A stretch of 64,000 nt of DNA from Sphingobacterium spiritivorum (GCF_016724845.1 NZ_CP068082.1:248001-312000), one strand, 5' to 3'; shown: positions 42,892 to 53,489, counted from the first letter of the stretch. Notes: generated from the letters alone by a model not told the origin. Numbers and translations are program-made.

Positions 42892-42899
42892 TATATTTG
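42892..42899 (+). promoter_or_regulatory. -7 element of the araC promoter
   Basis: TATATTTG matches TAnnTTTG; TTTA at 42867-42870, 21 nt upstream, is a degenerate -33. The transcript would have a leader of about 95 nt before the ATG at 43000. Confidence 0.55.
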
Positions 42900-42999
42900 C
42901 AAAGGTATTACATCAGGTCGATCTGATCCTTACGCGTCAGGGAGAAAAAATGCCGAATAACGGATTAATTCGCCAGTTAGCACATATTATCTATACAAC

Positions 43000-43980
43000 A
43001 TGGTCTTAAACCTCTATGCAGACGACATTCCGGATCTTGTACTGTACAAGGACTATCCTAATGCACACCATGCTTCAGACCCCGATATGAGAGAAGAGTG
43101 TCTGCATATTGATAATCCGTTTGGGAAGGGGTTTTATAAAGAAGTGTATTTTGATGGCATCCATATTGGTTACGGGGATATTGCACTGGCAAAAAAAACC
43201 AGAATTCACTTTGAGAGTGATTTTGAAACGGTCGAAATGCACTTTACACTCAGTGGTGAAAGCATTACCTCTTCAGATGACATGCAGCATCACCTTAATT
43301 TCAGCAGCAATCAGCATAATATTATTTATGCCAATAATATATCCGGCCAGATTCAATGGGAGCAACAGGATTTAAAGGTATTTGAGGTCAATCTCCATCC
43401 CGCTTTTTTCAAACGTTATTTACCTGAAGAGGGCTCTTTATTCCATTATTTTCATAATGCAATAGCAGCCGGACGCTCTACATTTCTCCATAAACATAAT
43501 AATCTGATCAATCTGGAAATGTTGCAGATTATTCAGAAAATCATCAACTGTGACCGTAAAGGACTTTTCAAGCGAATGTATCTTGAAGCAAAGGTGATCG
43601 AGCTCTTACTTTTACAACTGGAACAGATGAGTTCGGATAATCCTTCCCCTTCTTCTCTCAAAAAATCAGATATAGAGAAAATATATGCCGTCAGGGAGTT
43701 TATGCTGCAACATATAGATCAGTCCTATAGTCTTACAGACCTGGCCAGAAGAGTAGGTACAAATGATTTTTTATTAAAAAAGGGATTTAAGGAACTATTC
43801 GGTACGACAGTTTTTGGTTTTTGGAATGACACCAAAATGGAGCAGGCACATAAGATGATCCGGGATCAGCACATGAATATCAGTGAAGTAGCTGACGCTG
43901 TCGGCTACAAAAATCCACAACACTTTACAGTAGCATTCAAACGAAGATTCGGAATTGCCCCCAGCCTGCTAAAAAGATAA
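43000..43980 (+). CDS. AraC-family regulator (YbtA/PchR-like)
   Basis: A 326-residue regulator: an N-terminal ligand-binding region (1-215) and a C-terminal pair of helix-turn-helix motifs (about 228-325; YSLTDLARRVGTNDFLLKKG and ISEVADAVGYKNPQHFTVAF). Its divergence from the ABC pair and the Fur-like site before it suggest an activator responding to a siderophore, as for PchR and YbtA. Confidence 0.85.
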   Translation: MVLNLYADDIPDLVLYKDYPNAHHASDPDMREECLHIDNPFGKGFYKEVYFDGIHIGYGDIALAKKTRIHFESDFETVEMHFTLSGESITSSDDMQHHLNFSSNQHNIIYANNISGQIQWEQQDLKVFEVNLHPAFFKRYLPEEGSLFHYFHNAIAAGRSTFLHKHNNLINLEMLQIIQKIINCDRKGLFKRMYLEAKVIELLLLQLEQMSSDNPSPSSLKKSDIEKIYAVREFMLQHIDQSYSLTDLARRVGTNDFLLKKGFKELFGTTVFGFWNDTKMEQAHKMIRDQHMNISEVADAVGYKNPQHFTVAFKRRFGIAPSLLKR

Positions 43981-44063
43981 TATCCTTCAGCTGTTTCGAT
44001 TTCTCAGTAATTCTGACTTTTATTCTCTAATTTTAGCGTTCACTTATCTTAAATAAATTCCCT

Positions 44064-44459
44064 ATGGTAAAATTAGGTTATACAATACTATATGTATCTG
44101 ATGTTACGAAATCAATTCAGTTTTATGAAAAAGCTTTTGGATTAGAGCGAAAATTCATCACACCTCAGAATGATTATGCTGAACTGCTTACCGGTGAAAC
44201 AACCTTATCCTTTGCCTCCAAAGAATTAGCCGCATCCAATCTTCCTGACGGATTTACGGAAGCAAACCTGCAGATCAAGCCCTTTGCCGTAGAAATAGGA
44301 TTTGTTACTGAACAGATTGAAGAAGTGCTTGAAACGGCAATCTCTGTGGGTGCTACTGTCGTATCTCCCCTTACAACCAAACCCTGGGGACAACAGGTGG
44401 TATACCTGAGAGATACCGATGGATTCCTTATTGAGCTTTGCACGGCAGTACAACATTAG
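44064..44459 (+). CDS. VOC-family (glyoxalase/bleomycin resistance-like) protein
   Basis: A 131-residue two-module VOC protein: the first half has LGYTILYVSDVTKSIQFYEKAFG and the second ends in VVYLRDTDGFLIELCTAV with the metal-ligand Glu. No lead to its substrate. Stand-alone gene. Confidence 0.85.
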   Translation: MVKLGYTILYVSDVTKSIQFYEKAFGLERKFITPQNDYAELLTGETTLSFASKELAASNLPDGFTEANLQIKPFAVEIGFVTEQIEEVLETAISVGATVVSPLTTKPWGQQVVYLRDTDGFLIELCTAVQH

Positions 44460-44481
44460 CCAGCCAAAGCCTTATAAAAAA

Positions 44482-44514
44482 GTATGGAGAATGTTTTTTA
44501 AAACACCTCCATAC
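44482..44514. terminator. Bidirectional terminator between VOC and copper chaperone genes
   Basis: GTATGGAG (44482-44489) pairs with CTCCATAC (44507-44514), with an inner TGTTTT/AAAACA stem. It sits between convergent genes, 22 bp after the VOC stop. Confidence 0.65.
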
Positions 44515-44542
44515 GATTCAACAAACCACCGGAAAATTTTTA

Positions 44543-44755
44543 TCAGAAAGACTCGATTTTAAAACCCGACTTTTCTACAGCTTCTTTAATTTCGCTTTCA
44601 GTTATACCATTTGCTTCTACTGTAAGGATTTTATCTGCAGTAGTAGTATCCACCTGCCACTGCTTTATACCTTCCTCCGCATCTAAAAATGGAGTAACCT
44701 TAGCCACACAGTTACTACATTTAATATTGGTTTTGAATTTTAATGTATCGTTCAT
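44543..44755 (-). CDS. copZ: Heavy-metal-associated (HMA) copper chaperone
   Basis: A 70-residue ferredoxin-like domain with the metal-binding CSNC (KTNIKCSNCVAKV). It would pass Cu(I) to the P-type ATPase encoded 84 bp upstream. The tyrosine/lysine usual in loop 5 of CopZ is replaced (EKSGF), a common variant. Confidence 0.85.
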   Translation of the reverse strand: MNDTLKFKTNIKCSNCVAKVTPFLDAEEGIKQWQVDTTTADKILTVEANGITESEIKEAVEKSGFKIESF

Positions 44756-44839
44756 GAGTATTTAATTTATTCTTGTACTACAAATTTCACTACTTTTTAT
44801 TTATTCTGATTTACATCATTATGGTAATAATGTATAATA

Positions 44840-47254
44840 TTATTTTTTCATTTTCAGCAAAAGACTATTACTTACCACACTCACACTGCTGAGTGCCATT
44901 GCAGCTCCAGCAATCATCGGGTTCAGTAAAAAGCCATTTACAGAATACAATACGCCGGCTGCCAATGGAATACCGATAACATTATAGATAAATGCCCAAA
45001 ACAAATTCTGACGGATTGTAGCTACCGTTTGTCTGGAAAGACGGATGGCTTCAGGGATCTTGGTAAGATCCGAAGAGATAATGGTCATCTTAGCTACATC
45101 CATAGCGATATCGCTTCCTTTACCCATCGCTATACTGACATCTGCCTGTGCAAGCGCTGTACTGTCATTGATACCGTCACCCACCATAGCTACAATCTTA
45201 CCCTGTTGCTGAAGTTGCTTTACAAATTCAGCTTTTTCATGAGGAAGTACCTCTGCTTTATATGCAGTAATAGCAGTCGCAGCAGCAATAGCTTTGGCTG
45301 TTGCATCGTTATCTCCGGTGAGCATATACACCGCTATACCTGCCTGTTTTAATTCCTGAATAGCTTGTATCGAAGTTCCCTTGATCTGATCCGCTATTGC
45401 AAATAATCCCAGAACATGCTTGTCATCTGAAAACCAGATAACCGTTTTAGATTCATTACTCCATTTATCTGCAGTTTCAGCAATATCATCCGGAATATGG
45501 ATATCCTGTTCCTGCATCAATTTACGATTACCAACATAGTAAATCGTATCCTGAAAACTTGCCTTTGCTCCTTTTCCGGTTAAACTGTCAAAATCTGAGA
45601 TAGCCAATGTGCTGCTATCTGCCAGATGTTTGACAACAGCATCTGCGAGCGGATGCTCTGATTGCTTTTCAATACTGAGTAAAACCCGTCTGATATCCTG
45701 ATTTTCGGTATACCAAAGACTATCTGTGACTACAGGCTTACCCTCTGTAATGGTACCCGTTTTATCCAGTACCACAGCGGTTACTTTTTTAGCCAGTTCA
45801 AGGCTTACAGCATCTTTAATCAATATACCTTTCTCAGCACCCTTGCCTATTCCTACCATAATAGCCGTAGGAGTAGCGAGACCTAATGCACAAGGACATG
45901 CAATGACCAGCACAGTAGCTAATGCAATGAGTCCCTGTGAAAAACCATTATCTCCGCCCACAAGGATCCAGGTAATAAAGGCAATTATAGCGATCGTAAT
46001 GACAACAGGTACAAATATTCCGGCGATCTTATCGACCAGTTTTTGTACAGGAGCTTTGCTTCCCTGCGCTTCCTGTACCATCCGGATGATCTGAGCCAGC
46101 ATTGTTTCAGATCCGACCTTCTCAGCCTTAAATTGAAAGCTACCTTTCTGGTTGATTGTTCCGGCAAAGACAGATTCATTTTCCTGTTTACTTACAGGAA
46201 CAGGTTCTCCGCTCAGCATGCTTTCATCTACATAAGACTGTCCGCTGATCACCAGTCCATCCACAGCGACCTGTTCTCCCGGTTTGACCAGCAGTATATC
46301 TCCGACCTGTACATTGGCGATGGGAGTAATTTGTTGCTCTCCGTTATCCCGGATTATAGTGACGGTCTTAGGTTGTAAACCCATCAGTTTCTTAATAGCT
46401 GATGAGGTATTACCTTTAGCTTTTTCTTCGAGCAATCTTCCGAGCAGAATAAAAGTCACAATGACAGCTGCTGCTTCAAAATAAACATGACCATGGATGC
46501 CGCGATCTGTCCAAAAGGATGGGTAGACAGTATTAAATACACTGAAAACGTAAGCAATTCCTGATCCCAGGGCAACCAGTGTATCCATATTGGCGGAACG
46601 ATGCTTCGCTTGTTTCCAGGCATTAATGAAAAAATCTTTGCCATACCACAGGACGACCGGAGTAGAAAGCAGCCACATAATCGGATTTGCATAAGGCATA
46701 TCCATATAAAACATACCTATAATCACTACCGGCAGCGTTATAATAGCTGCGCCGATGGTTTTCCTTTTTAGCTTATTAAATTTATCCTGATGGATCTCTT
46801 CCAGAGTTGCAGCCTGATTATCTTCGTCTTCTATCAAAAGATCATATCCCCCTGACTGTACAGTTTTCTGTATTTGATCCGGATTGGTCATATTTGGAAA
46901 GTATTCCACTGCCACAGAGGCTGTGGCAAAATTGACATCTGCACGAACTATACCCGGCAGGTATTTCAGCAAACTTTCTACACTGGAAGCACATGATGCA
47001 CAGCTCATTTCCAGTACCGGATATGTTTTACGCGTAGTGATCACCTCATATCCGAGATTCCGGATAGCGGAAACAGACTTATTTATGATTTCAGGATCTT
47101 TAGCCGTAATTACAGCACGTTGATTATTTAGCTCGACCTTGTGCGTCTGTATGCCGGAGATTTTATCTAATTCTTTGTCAATGATAAGTGCACCATGGTC
47201 ACTTTCCACATCTGCAAGTGGAATATAAATCGGAGTTTTAGTATCTGCTGTCAT
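44840..47254 (-). CDS. copA: Copper-exporting P1B-type ATPase
   Basis: An 804-residue ATPase. The N-terminus has a degenerate HMA-like domain without CxxC (about 8-70) followed by a functional HMA with CASC (Cys85, Cys88). Then come eight membrane helices with the ion-path motif CPCALG, the actuator motif LSGEP, the phosphorylation motif DKTGT, the HP dipeptide (EHPLADA) and GDGINDS. It pumps Cu(I) out of the cytosol. It forms a unit with copZ. Confidence 0.93.
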   Translation of the reverse strand: MTADTKTPIYIPLADVESDHGALIIDKELDKISGIQTHKVELNNQRAVITAKDPEIINKSVSAIRNLGYEVITTRKTYPVLEMSCASCASSVESLLKYLPGIVRADVNFATASVAVEYFPNMTNPDQIQKTVQSGGYDLLIEDEDNQAATLEEIHQDKFNKLKRKTIGAAIITLPVVIIGMFYMDMPYANPIMWLLSTPVVLWYGKDFFINAWKQAKHRSANMDTLVALGSGIAYVFSVFNTVYPSFWTDRGIHGHVYFEAAAVIVTFILLGRLLEEKAKGNTSSAIKKLMGLQPKTVTIIRDNGEQQITPIANVQVGDILLVKPGEQVAVDGLVISGQSYVDESMLSGEPVPVSKQENESVFAGTINQKGSFQFKAEKVGSETMLAQIIRMVQEAQGSKAPVQKLVDKIAGIFVPVVITIAIIAFITWILVGGDNGFSQGLIALATVLVIACPCALGLATPTAIMVGIGKGAEKGILIKDAVSLELAKKVTAVVLDKTGTITEGKPVVTDSLWYTENQDIRRVLLSIEKQSEHPLADAVVKHLADSSTLAISDFDSLTGKGAKASFQDTIYYVGNRKLMQEQDIHIPDDIAETADKWSNESKTVIWFSDDKHVLGLFAIADQIKGTSIQAIQELKQAGIAVYMLTGDNDATAKAIAAATAITAYKAEVLPHEKAEFVKQLQQQGKIVAMVGDGINDSTALAQADVSIAMGKGSDIAMDVAKMTIISSDLTKIPEAIRLSRQTVATIRQNLFWAFIYNVIGIPLAAGVLYSVNGFLLNPMIAGAAMALSSVSVVSNSLLLKMKK

Positions 47255-47401
47255 GTATATTATTCTTTACGACTTGAACACTGCAAATTTCAGAAATATG
47301 CGCATTAATCTGTTATATAGTTGCAGCATATATGTATATCATTATCTGAAATTATTGAAAAAAATTCCTTAAATAAGGATACCACAGGGATTTATTTACA
47401 C

Positions 47402-47431
47402 AAAAAGCGTCTGATCTTTCGATCAGACGCT
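47402..47431 (-). terminator. Terminator of the His-rich lipoprotein gene
   Basis: An 11-bp perfect stem (47406-47416 with 47421-47431), loop TTTC, followed on the minus strand by five T residues. It lies 40 bp after the stop at 47471. Confidence 0.88.
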
Positions 47432-47470
47432 CCAATTAAAATTAACAATCAATATGTTTTATACTGATTT

Positions 47471-47995
47471 TTAGTTTTTTAAGGCTTCACCTACTTTTTT
47501 AGCTTTGTTTTCTACATCGCTCGCTGCTTTTTTAGTTGCATCCCCAACTTTTTCAGCGGCTTCTTTTGTTTCGGTTATTGCTTTATTTGCACCATCTTTA
47601 GTAGCTTCAACAGCATCACTTGTTGCCTTACCTGTAGCATCTGCAGCTTTATCCAATCCTTCTTTAATGTCCTGACCGGCATCTTTTAATGCTGTTTTAG
47701 TTTTTTCCCAGGCAGTATTCGCTTCTTCAGAGGCCTTACGGGCAGCTTCTTCAGCTTTTTTGTCTCCGCGGGCAATAGCATCATCCAAATCCTTTTTAGC
47801 TTGCTCAGCTTTTGCTTTTGCATCTGCTTCAGCTTTCTGAAGATCAGAAATTGCGGCATCGACATGGTCTCCAGCAGTTATCGAATCGTGATCTGCGTGA
47901 TCATGTCCTGCGTGCTGATTTGATGAGTTATTACATGATGCCATAGTCAGAGCTGTGGCAACTACCGCTAAAAGTGCAATTTTTTTCATATTCAA
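47471..47995 (-). CDS. Lipoprotein with His-rich N-terminus and LEA-like Ala/Lys repeats
   Basis: A 174-residue lipoprotein (MASC lipobox). A His/Asp-rich segment HAGHDHADHD follows the lipidated cysteine and suggests metal binding. The rest (about 45-174) is a low-complexity amphipathic helix of Ala, Lys, Glu and Asp built on 11-residue-like units (AEKVGDATKKA, DAVEATKDGAN), as in LEA and apolipoprotein-like proteins. Its neighbour is the copper ATPase; a role as a periplasmic metal buffer is inference. Confidence 0.75.
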   Translation of the reverse strand: MNMKKIALLAVVATALTMASCNNSSNQHAGHDHADHDSITAGDHVDAAISDLQKAEADAKAKAEQAKKDLDDAIARGDKKAEEAARKASEEANTAWEKTKTALKDAGQDIKEGLDKAADATGKATSDAVEATKDGANKAITETKEAAEKVGDATKKAASDVENKAKKVGEALKN

Positions 47996-48043
47996 TTTAA
48001 TTTAGTTTAAAGACCAAATTGAACAATTTCTGTACCAAAAATT

Positions 48044-48928
48044 TTACTTTTGGTAGATATTACCTTTGGCAGCTTCCAATGTATTTTTCAGCAATCCCAC
48101 AATAGTCATCAATCCTACTCCACCCGGTACCGGCGTGATCCAGGAAGATTTAGGTGCTACATGCTCAAAATCCACATCACCATACAGTTTAAAGCCGGAT
48201 TTTGTCTCTGTAGAATCCTCACGGTTAATACCTACGTCTATCACTACCGCTCCTTCTTTAACCATATCGGCTGTAACAAAGTTTTTCTTGCCGATAGCAG
48301 CAACGATAATATCTGCACGAAGCACTTCTGCTTTCAGGTCTTTTGTACGGCTATGTGTTAATGTCACTGTACAATTTCCAGGATTAGCATTACGGGCCAA
48401 TAGTATACTCATAGGAGAACCTACAATATTACTGCGGCCTACAACTACGGCATGCTTACCGGCTGTTTCTATTTTATAATAATCGAGCATCAGCATAATA
48501 CCGTAAGGAGTAGCGGGAATAAAACAAGGTAAGTTACGCTGCATACGTCCCAGATTTACAGGATGAAAACCATCCACATCTTTACGATAATCAATAGCTT
48601 CTGTGATTTTGTCCGGATCAATATGCTTTGGCAAAGGTAATTGAACAATCAGTCCGTCAATCGTATCATCCGCATTGATTTCCTGAATTTTGGCAATCAG
48701 TTCTGCTTCTGTAATATCGACATCGTATCGGATATTTGTAGAATCAAAACCAACAAGTTCACAATTGCGCATTTTACTCGCAACATAGGTTTCACTACCG
48801 CCGTCATTACCGACCAGTATAGCTACCAAATGAGGTTTACGCCCAGCTTGTGCTGTAAAAGCTGCAGCATCGGCTTTAATGTCTTCTTTAATTTTTGCAG
48901 AAACGAGTTTTCCGTCTAAAATATTCAT
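48044..48928 (-). CDS. folD: Bifunctional methylenetetrahydrofolate dehydrogenase/cyclohydrolase
   Basis: A 294-residue FolD: catalytic lysine in the YVASK motif (about 49-53), QLPLPKHID, the NADP-binding [10 protein letters not shown] and the family signature PGGVGLMT near 270. It interconverts methylene-THF and formyl-THF in one-carbon metabolism. A 33-bp gap separates it from lepA. Confidence 0.95.
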   Translation of the reverse strand: MNILDGKLVSAKIKEDIKADAAAFTAQAGRKPHLVAILVGNDGGSETYVASKMRNCELVGFDSTNIRYDVDITEAELIAKIQEINADDTIDGLIVQLPLPKHIDPDKITEAIDYRKDVDGFHPVNLGRMQRNLPCFIPATPYGIMLMLDYYKIETAGKHAVVVGRSNIVGSPMSILLARNANPGNCTVTLTHSRTKDLKAEVLRADIIVAAIGKKNFVTADMVKEGAVVIDVGINREDSTETKSGFKLYGDVDFEHVAPKSSWITPVPGGVGLMTIVGLLKNTLEAAKGNIYQK

Positions 48929-48961
48929 GTTATAATAGGAATAGGATTTTTTATGATGCTA

Positions 48962-50752
48962 TTAATCTAATTTCAACACCGCCATAAATGCAGATTGCGG
49001 AATTTCGACATTCCCTACCTGACGCATGCGTTTCTTACCTTTTTTCTGTTTTTCCAGAAGTTTACGTTTACGGGAAATATCTCCTCCGTAACATTTGGCA
49101 GTAACGTCTTTACGTAAAGCACTGATAGTCTCACGCGCAATAATCTTCGCTCCGATAGAAGCCTGGATTCGAATTTCAAATTGCTGACGTGGCAACAATT
49201 CTTTCAGTTTCTCACAAATCTTCTTACCGAAATCGTATGCATTTGATCTGTGAATCAATGACGAAAGGGCATCTACCGGCTCATCATTCAGACGAATATC
49301 CAATTTGACCAGATCCGAAGTACGGTACCCAATCTGAGTATAATCAAATGAAGCATACCCCTTAGAAATAGTCTTCAGTTTATCATAAAAATCAAATACG
49401 ATCTCTCCCATCGGCATCTCAAATATTAATTCAACACGATCCGAAGTCAGATAAGACTGATTTACAATAACACCTCTTTTTTGAATACAAAGTGACATAA
49501 TAGGGCCGACAAATTCTGCCTTTGTAATGATGTTAGCTTTGATATAAGGCTCTTCGATAGCATCCAGCTTACTTGGATCAGGCAGATCTGAAGGGTTATG
49601 AACGATGACTTCTTCGTTATCTTTTGTCAGATAGGCTTTATACGACACGTTGGGTACGGTCGTAATAACAGTCATGTCGAATTCACGTTCCAGACGTTCC
49701 TGTATAATCTCCATATGCAGCATTCCGAGGAAACCACATCGGAAACCAAAACCCAGTGCAGCAGAAGATTCCGGTTCAAATACCAGAGAAGCATCGTTTA
49801 ACTGCAAACGGTGCATAGATTCACGTAATTCTTCGTAGTCTTCAGTATCTACAGGATAAATACCGGCAAAAACCATTGGTTTAACCTCTTCAAATCCCTG
49901 AATGGCATTCGGACTTGGGCGATCTCTGTGAGTGATCGTATCTCCTACCTTCACCTCACGGGCTTCTTTGATACCTGAAATAATATAGCCTACATCACCT
50001 GTTTTGATGACATCTTTAGGAACCTGATTCAATTTCAATGTTCCGATCTCATCCGCAAAATATTCTTTGCCTGTGGCGATAAACTTGACACGGTCTCCCT
50101 TGCGGATTTCACCGTTTTCTACTTTAAAGTAGGCCATGATACCTCGAAACGAATTAAACACAGAGTCAAAGATCAAAGCCTGTAAAGGTCCGTCCGGATC
50201 CCCAACAGGAGCAGGCACACGCTTTACAATCGCTTCCAGAATATCTGGAACCCCCAGTCCGGTTTTTCCGGATGCAGGAATAATGTCCTCTCTGTTTCCT
50301 CCGATCAGATCAATGATCTGGTCTTTAACTTCCTCAGGCATAGCACCCGGTAAGTCCATTTTATTTAAGATAGGAATGATTTCCAGATCATGTTCCAATG
50401 CAAGATAAAGATTGGAAATAGTCTGCGCCTGAATACCCTGAGAAGCATCTACGATCAGTAATGCACCTTCGCAGGCTGCTATAGAACGGGAAACTTCATA
50501 GGAAAAATCGACGTGTCCGGGTGTATCAATTAAGTTTAGAATATACTCCTCACCGTCTTTTTTATAATTCATCTGAATCGCATGACTCTTGATGGTAATC
50601 CCACGCTCACGCTCAAGATCCATATTATCAAGCAATTGTGCTTGCGCCTCACGTTGACTAATGGTGTTTGTAAACTCCAGTAATCGATCTGCCAATGTAC
50701 TCTTACCATGGTCAATATGGGCAATAATACAGAAATTACGAATATGCTTCAT
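48962..50752 (-). CDS. lepA: Elongation factor 4
   Basis: A 596-residue translational GTPase with G1 [10 protein letters not shown]3 DTPGHVDF, G4 NKMD, and the LepA-specific C-terminal domain ([39 protein letters not shown], described by [10 protein letters not shown]). It moves the ribosome back by one codon. TATCTTTG on the minus strand at 50789-50782 is a likely -7 element. Confidence 0.97.
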   Translation of the reverse strand: MKHIRNFCIIAHIDHGKSTLADRLLEFTNTISQREAQAQLLDNMDLERERGITIKSHAIQMNYKKDGEEYILNLIDTPGHVDFSYEVSRSIAACEGALLIVDASQGIQAQTISNLYLALEHDLEIIPILNKMDLPGAMPEEVKDQIIDLIGGNREDIIPASGKTGLGVPDILEAIVKRVPAPVGDPDGPLQALIFDSVFNSFRGIMAYFKVENGEIRKGDRVKFIATGKEYFADEIGTLKLNQVPKDVIKTGDVGYIISGIKEAREVKVGDTITHRDRPSPNAIQGFEEVKPMVFAGIYPVDTEDYEELRESMHRLQLNDASLVFEPESSAALGFGFRCGFLGMLHMEIIQERLEREFDMTVITTVPNVSYKAYLTKDNEEVIVHNPSDLPDPSKLDAIEEPYIKANIITKAEFVGPIMSLCIQKRGVIVNQSYLTSDRVELIFEMPMGEIVFDFYDKLKTISKGYASFDYTQIGYRTSDLVKLDIRLNDEPVDALSSLIHRSNAYDFGKKICEKLKELLPRQQFEIRIQASIGAKIIARETISALRKDVTAKCYGGDISRKRKLLEKQKKGKKRMRQVGNVEIPQSAFMAVLKLD

Positions 50753-50879
50753 ATAAGATTTTAAAATCGCTTTTTAAACAGCAAAGATACTTTTTTCACA
50801 GCATATTTAGTCCCGAAAAGATAGGGTATGATAAGTTTTTTTTACAATAGCCTGCTTTTACCTGCCTTACAAGTGATTT

Positions 50880-51872
50880 TTACGAAGGGTCTATACTTTC
50901 AAAATGCTTTTTATTGCGGGTTACATTTTGAATATCCCATTGTATATCATTAGTAAATGCGGCTGACCGTACAGCGCAATCTGCTATCCCGCAATAGCTG
51001 CAACATTCAGGCAGACAAGGGTCTGCATGTACAAAAAATTCTGTCCGGGTAGATAATTCAGCATTTACGATAGTGTCCAGAGCCGAAATCTCGTCGTGTA
51101 CCCTATCCAGTTTATAATATCGGGGAAGTGTCAGGTGGCAATCGACATGTAGCTCATTTCCATAACGCTGGACCCGCAGATTGTGGATATCTATCCATTC
51201 TGTACGCCGTACCGCATTCAATGTATCTACGACTTCATTGACGAGTTCAAGATCAGACTCATCCATTAACCCGCCGATTGACTTTCGTAACAAGCGATAT
51301 CCGTTAAACAAAATAAACGCACCTAACAATAAGGAGATGACGCTATCTATCCAGGCCAGATCAGTCCAGGTAATAAGCAACAGACCGGTGATGAGACCAA
51401 AAGTACTGTAGGCATCGACCTGCAGGTGCTTTCCGTCCGCTTCAATCGTTAAAGATTTGAGTGAGCGCCCTCTTTTGACAAGATACAGACCTACAATAAA
51501 ATTGACAAGACCGGTTACAGCAATCAACCCTATACCTTCTGAAAGATTGGACAGTTCATTAGGAAAGAAAAGATTATAAACAGCCTTAACAAGGATAATC
51601 AACCCTGCAATAAAGATAAGTCCTCCCTCCACAAAGACAGAGAAGAACTCTACTTTCCCGTGTCCGTAAGGATGGTTTTCGTCTCTGGGCCGGGCAGACA
51701 GATAGATACTGTAAAATGCAAAGCCCGATGCGACCACATTCACGATACTTTCTGCAGCATCTGTAAATATCGCATTAGAATCAGTAATAAGATAAGCTGT
51801 AAACTTTATCAGCATCAGAACAAGGCCCGTCATCAAGGATAGAAGTACTAATCTTTTTTCTCTGGACATCAT
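50880..51872 (-). CDS. Cation diffusion facilitator transporter
   Basis: A 330-residue protein with six transmembrane helices and a C-terminal cytoplasmic domain. The metal sites have DAAES (about 38-42) and HPYGHGKVEFFS; the end has an extra Cys-rich motif, CLPECCSYCGIADC (about 289-302), which may bind metal. CDF proteins export Zn, Mn, Fe or Co against protons; the ion is not evident. Confidence 0.9.
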   Translation of the reverse strand: MMSREKRLVLLSLMTGLVLMLIKFTAYLITDSNAIFTDAAESIVNVVASGFAFYSIYLSARPRDENHPYGHGKVEFFSVFVEGGLIFIAGLIILVKAVYNLFFPNELSNLSEGIGLIAVTGLVNFIVGLYLVKRGRSLKSLTIEADGKHLQVDAYSTFGLITGLLLITWTDLAWIDSVISLLLGAFILFNGYRLLRKSIGGLMDESDLELVNEVVDTLNAVRRTEWIDIHNLRVQRYGNELHVDCHLTLPRYYKLDRVHDEISALDTIVNAELSTRTEFFVHADPCLPECCSYCGIADCAVRSAAFTNDIQWDIQNVTRNKKHFESIDPS

Positions 51873-52133
51873 TTAAGATTTTTACAAAAAAACACGTTAG
51901 GATATCTTCCGTATCTTTTAATTGCCGGATCATCGATCAAAGAAACGGGACTGAATGTACGGAAAATCAGCAGCCCATGCTCTCATTTTTGAGTAAACAA
52001 AACTACGAGTTATTTTAAACTTCTTAAGTTTTGGCTCATAATTATAGATTTTGATATAATTTCCTGAATTTGTTTTTCTTTTTTCAAGAAATTAACCCAT
52101 TATTTGCATTCTATATAATATCTTTGTGATACC

Positions 52134-53339
52134 ATGAGTACAACATCAATTTTATCAGATAGGATTAATAATTTATCCGAATCAGCTACGCTAAAAATGA
52201 CAAAACTTGGTCGTGAATTAGCCGCAAAAGGAGTCAATGTCATCAGTTTAAGTGTTGGAGAACCTGATTTCAATACGCCGGACAACGTTAAGGAAGCTGC
52301 TAAGAAAGCTCTTGACGAAAACTACACCCGCTATTCTCCTGTTCCGGGATATCCTGAACTTAGACAAGCGATTGTCAATAAATTGAAAAATGAGAACGGA
52401 CTGAATTATGATATTTCGCAGATTGTAGTTTCTACAGGTGCTAAACAGTCCCTTTCAAATGTATTGTTAACATTGGTCAACCCGGGTGACGAGGTCATTA
52501 TTCCTACTCCATATTGGGTTTCTTACTCTGAAATGGTAGTATTGGCTGAAGGAAAATCTGTATTTATAGATACTGAAATTGATCAGGATTTCAAGATTAC
52601 GCCTGCCCAGTTAGAAGCAGCAATCACACCTAAATCAAAAGTATTTATGTTTTCTTCTCCATGTAATCCGACAGGTTCGGTATACAGTAAAGAAGAGCTG
52701 GCAGGTTTGGTAGCGGTGTTTGAAAAACATCCTGAGATCTACATTATATCGGATGAAATCTACGAGCATATCAATTTTGTTGATCAGCACGAATCTATAG
52801 CACAATTTGAAAGCATTAAAGACAGAGTAATCGTTGTAAATGGTTTTTCAAAAGCCTTTGCTATGACTGGATGGCGTCTGGGTTATATAGCAGCAAACAA
52901 GGAAATCGCTGCTGCCAATGATAAAATGCAGGGACAGACGACTTCAGGAACATGTTCTATTTCACAGCGTGCAGGTATTGCAGCTTACGAAGGCGGACTG
53001 GAAAGTGTCAATAAGATGAAAGAAGCATTTGCACGCAGACGTCAACTGGTATATGACCTGTTGAATGATATCCCTGGTGTAAAAACAAACCTTCCTCAGG
53101 GTGCCTTTTATTTCTTCCCGGAAATCAGTTCTTTCTTTGGAAAAAAAGACAGCAATGGAAATATTATCCAAAATTCTGCTGATCTGGCTTTGTATCTTTT
53201 AAATGAAGGACATGTGGCTACTGTAGGTGGTGATTCATTCGGAAACAACAATTATATCCGTCTTTCATACGCTGCTTCAGATGAGAACCTGAAAGAAGCT
53301 CTTAGAAGAATCAAAGAAGCTTTATCAAAACTTAGCTAA
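52134..53339 (+). CDS. aspC: Class I PLP-dependent aminotransferase
   Basis: A 401-residue aminotransferase of the aspartate type: SPCNPTGSVY (substrate/PLP region), ISDEIYEHI, and the PLP lysine in GFSKAFAMTGWRLGY. The C-terminal PQGAFYFFPEIS matches subgroup I gamma. It interconverts aspartate and oxaloacetate or related pairs. TATCTTTG at 52119-52126 is a good -7 element, with only a 7-nt leader. Confidence 0.92.
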   Translation: MSTTSILSDRINNLSESATLKMTKLGRELAAKGVNVISLSVGEPDFNTPDNVKEAAKKALDENYTRYSPVPGYPELRQAIVNKLKNENGLNYDISQIVVSTGAKQSLSNVLLTLVNPGDEVIIPTPYWVSYSEMVVLAEGKSVFIDTEIDQDFKITPAQLEAAITPKSKVFMFSSPCNPTGSVYSKEELAGLVAVFEKHPEIYIISDEIYEHINFVDQHESIAQFESIKDRVIVVNGFSKAFAMTGWRLGYIAANKEIAAANDKMQGQTTSGTCSISQRAGIAAYEGGLESVNKMKEAFARRRQLVYDLLNDIPGVKTNLPQGAFYFFPEISSFFGKKDSNGNIIQNSADLALYLLNEGHVATVGGDSFGNNNYIRLSYAASDENLKEALRRIKEALSKLS

Positions 53340-53346
53340 AAACAAA

Positions 53347-53366
53347 CAGGTACTTTTCAGTACCTG
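53347..53366 (+). terminator. Terminator of aspC
   Basis: CAGGTACT/AGTACCTG hairpin with a TTTC loop, 8 bp after the aminotransferase stop. The following tract is only moderately T-rich. Confidence 0.6.
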
Positions 53367-53489
53367 ATATAACTTTTCGCCATCTCGGCTTGTGGAACAG
53401 TCTGCTAAAATAAGACGCATATTTTAGAATTCTTTCCCGGTTGAAATGGCGTTTTTTTTGCTGTAAACTATCTATAGCATGTAAGGACC

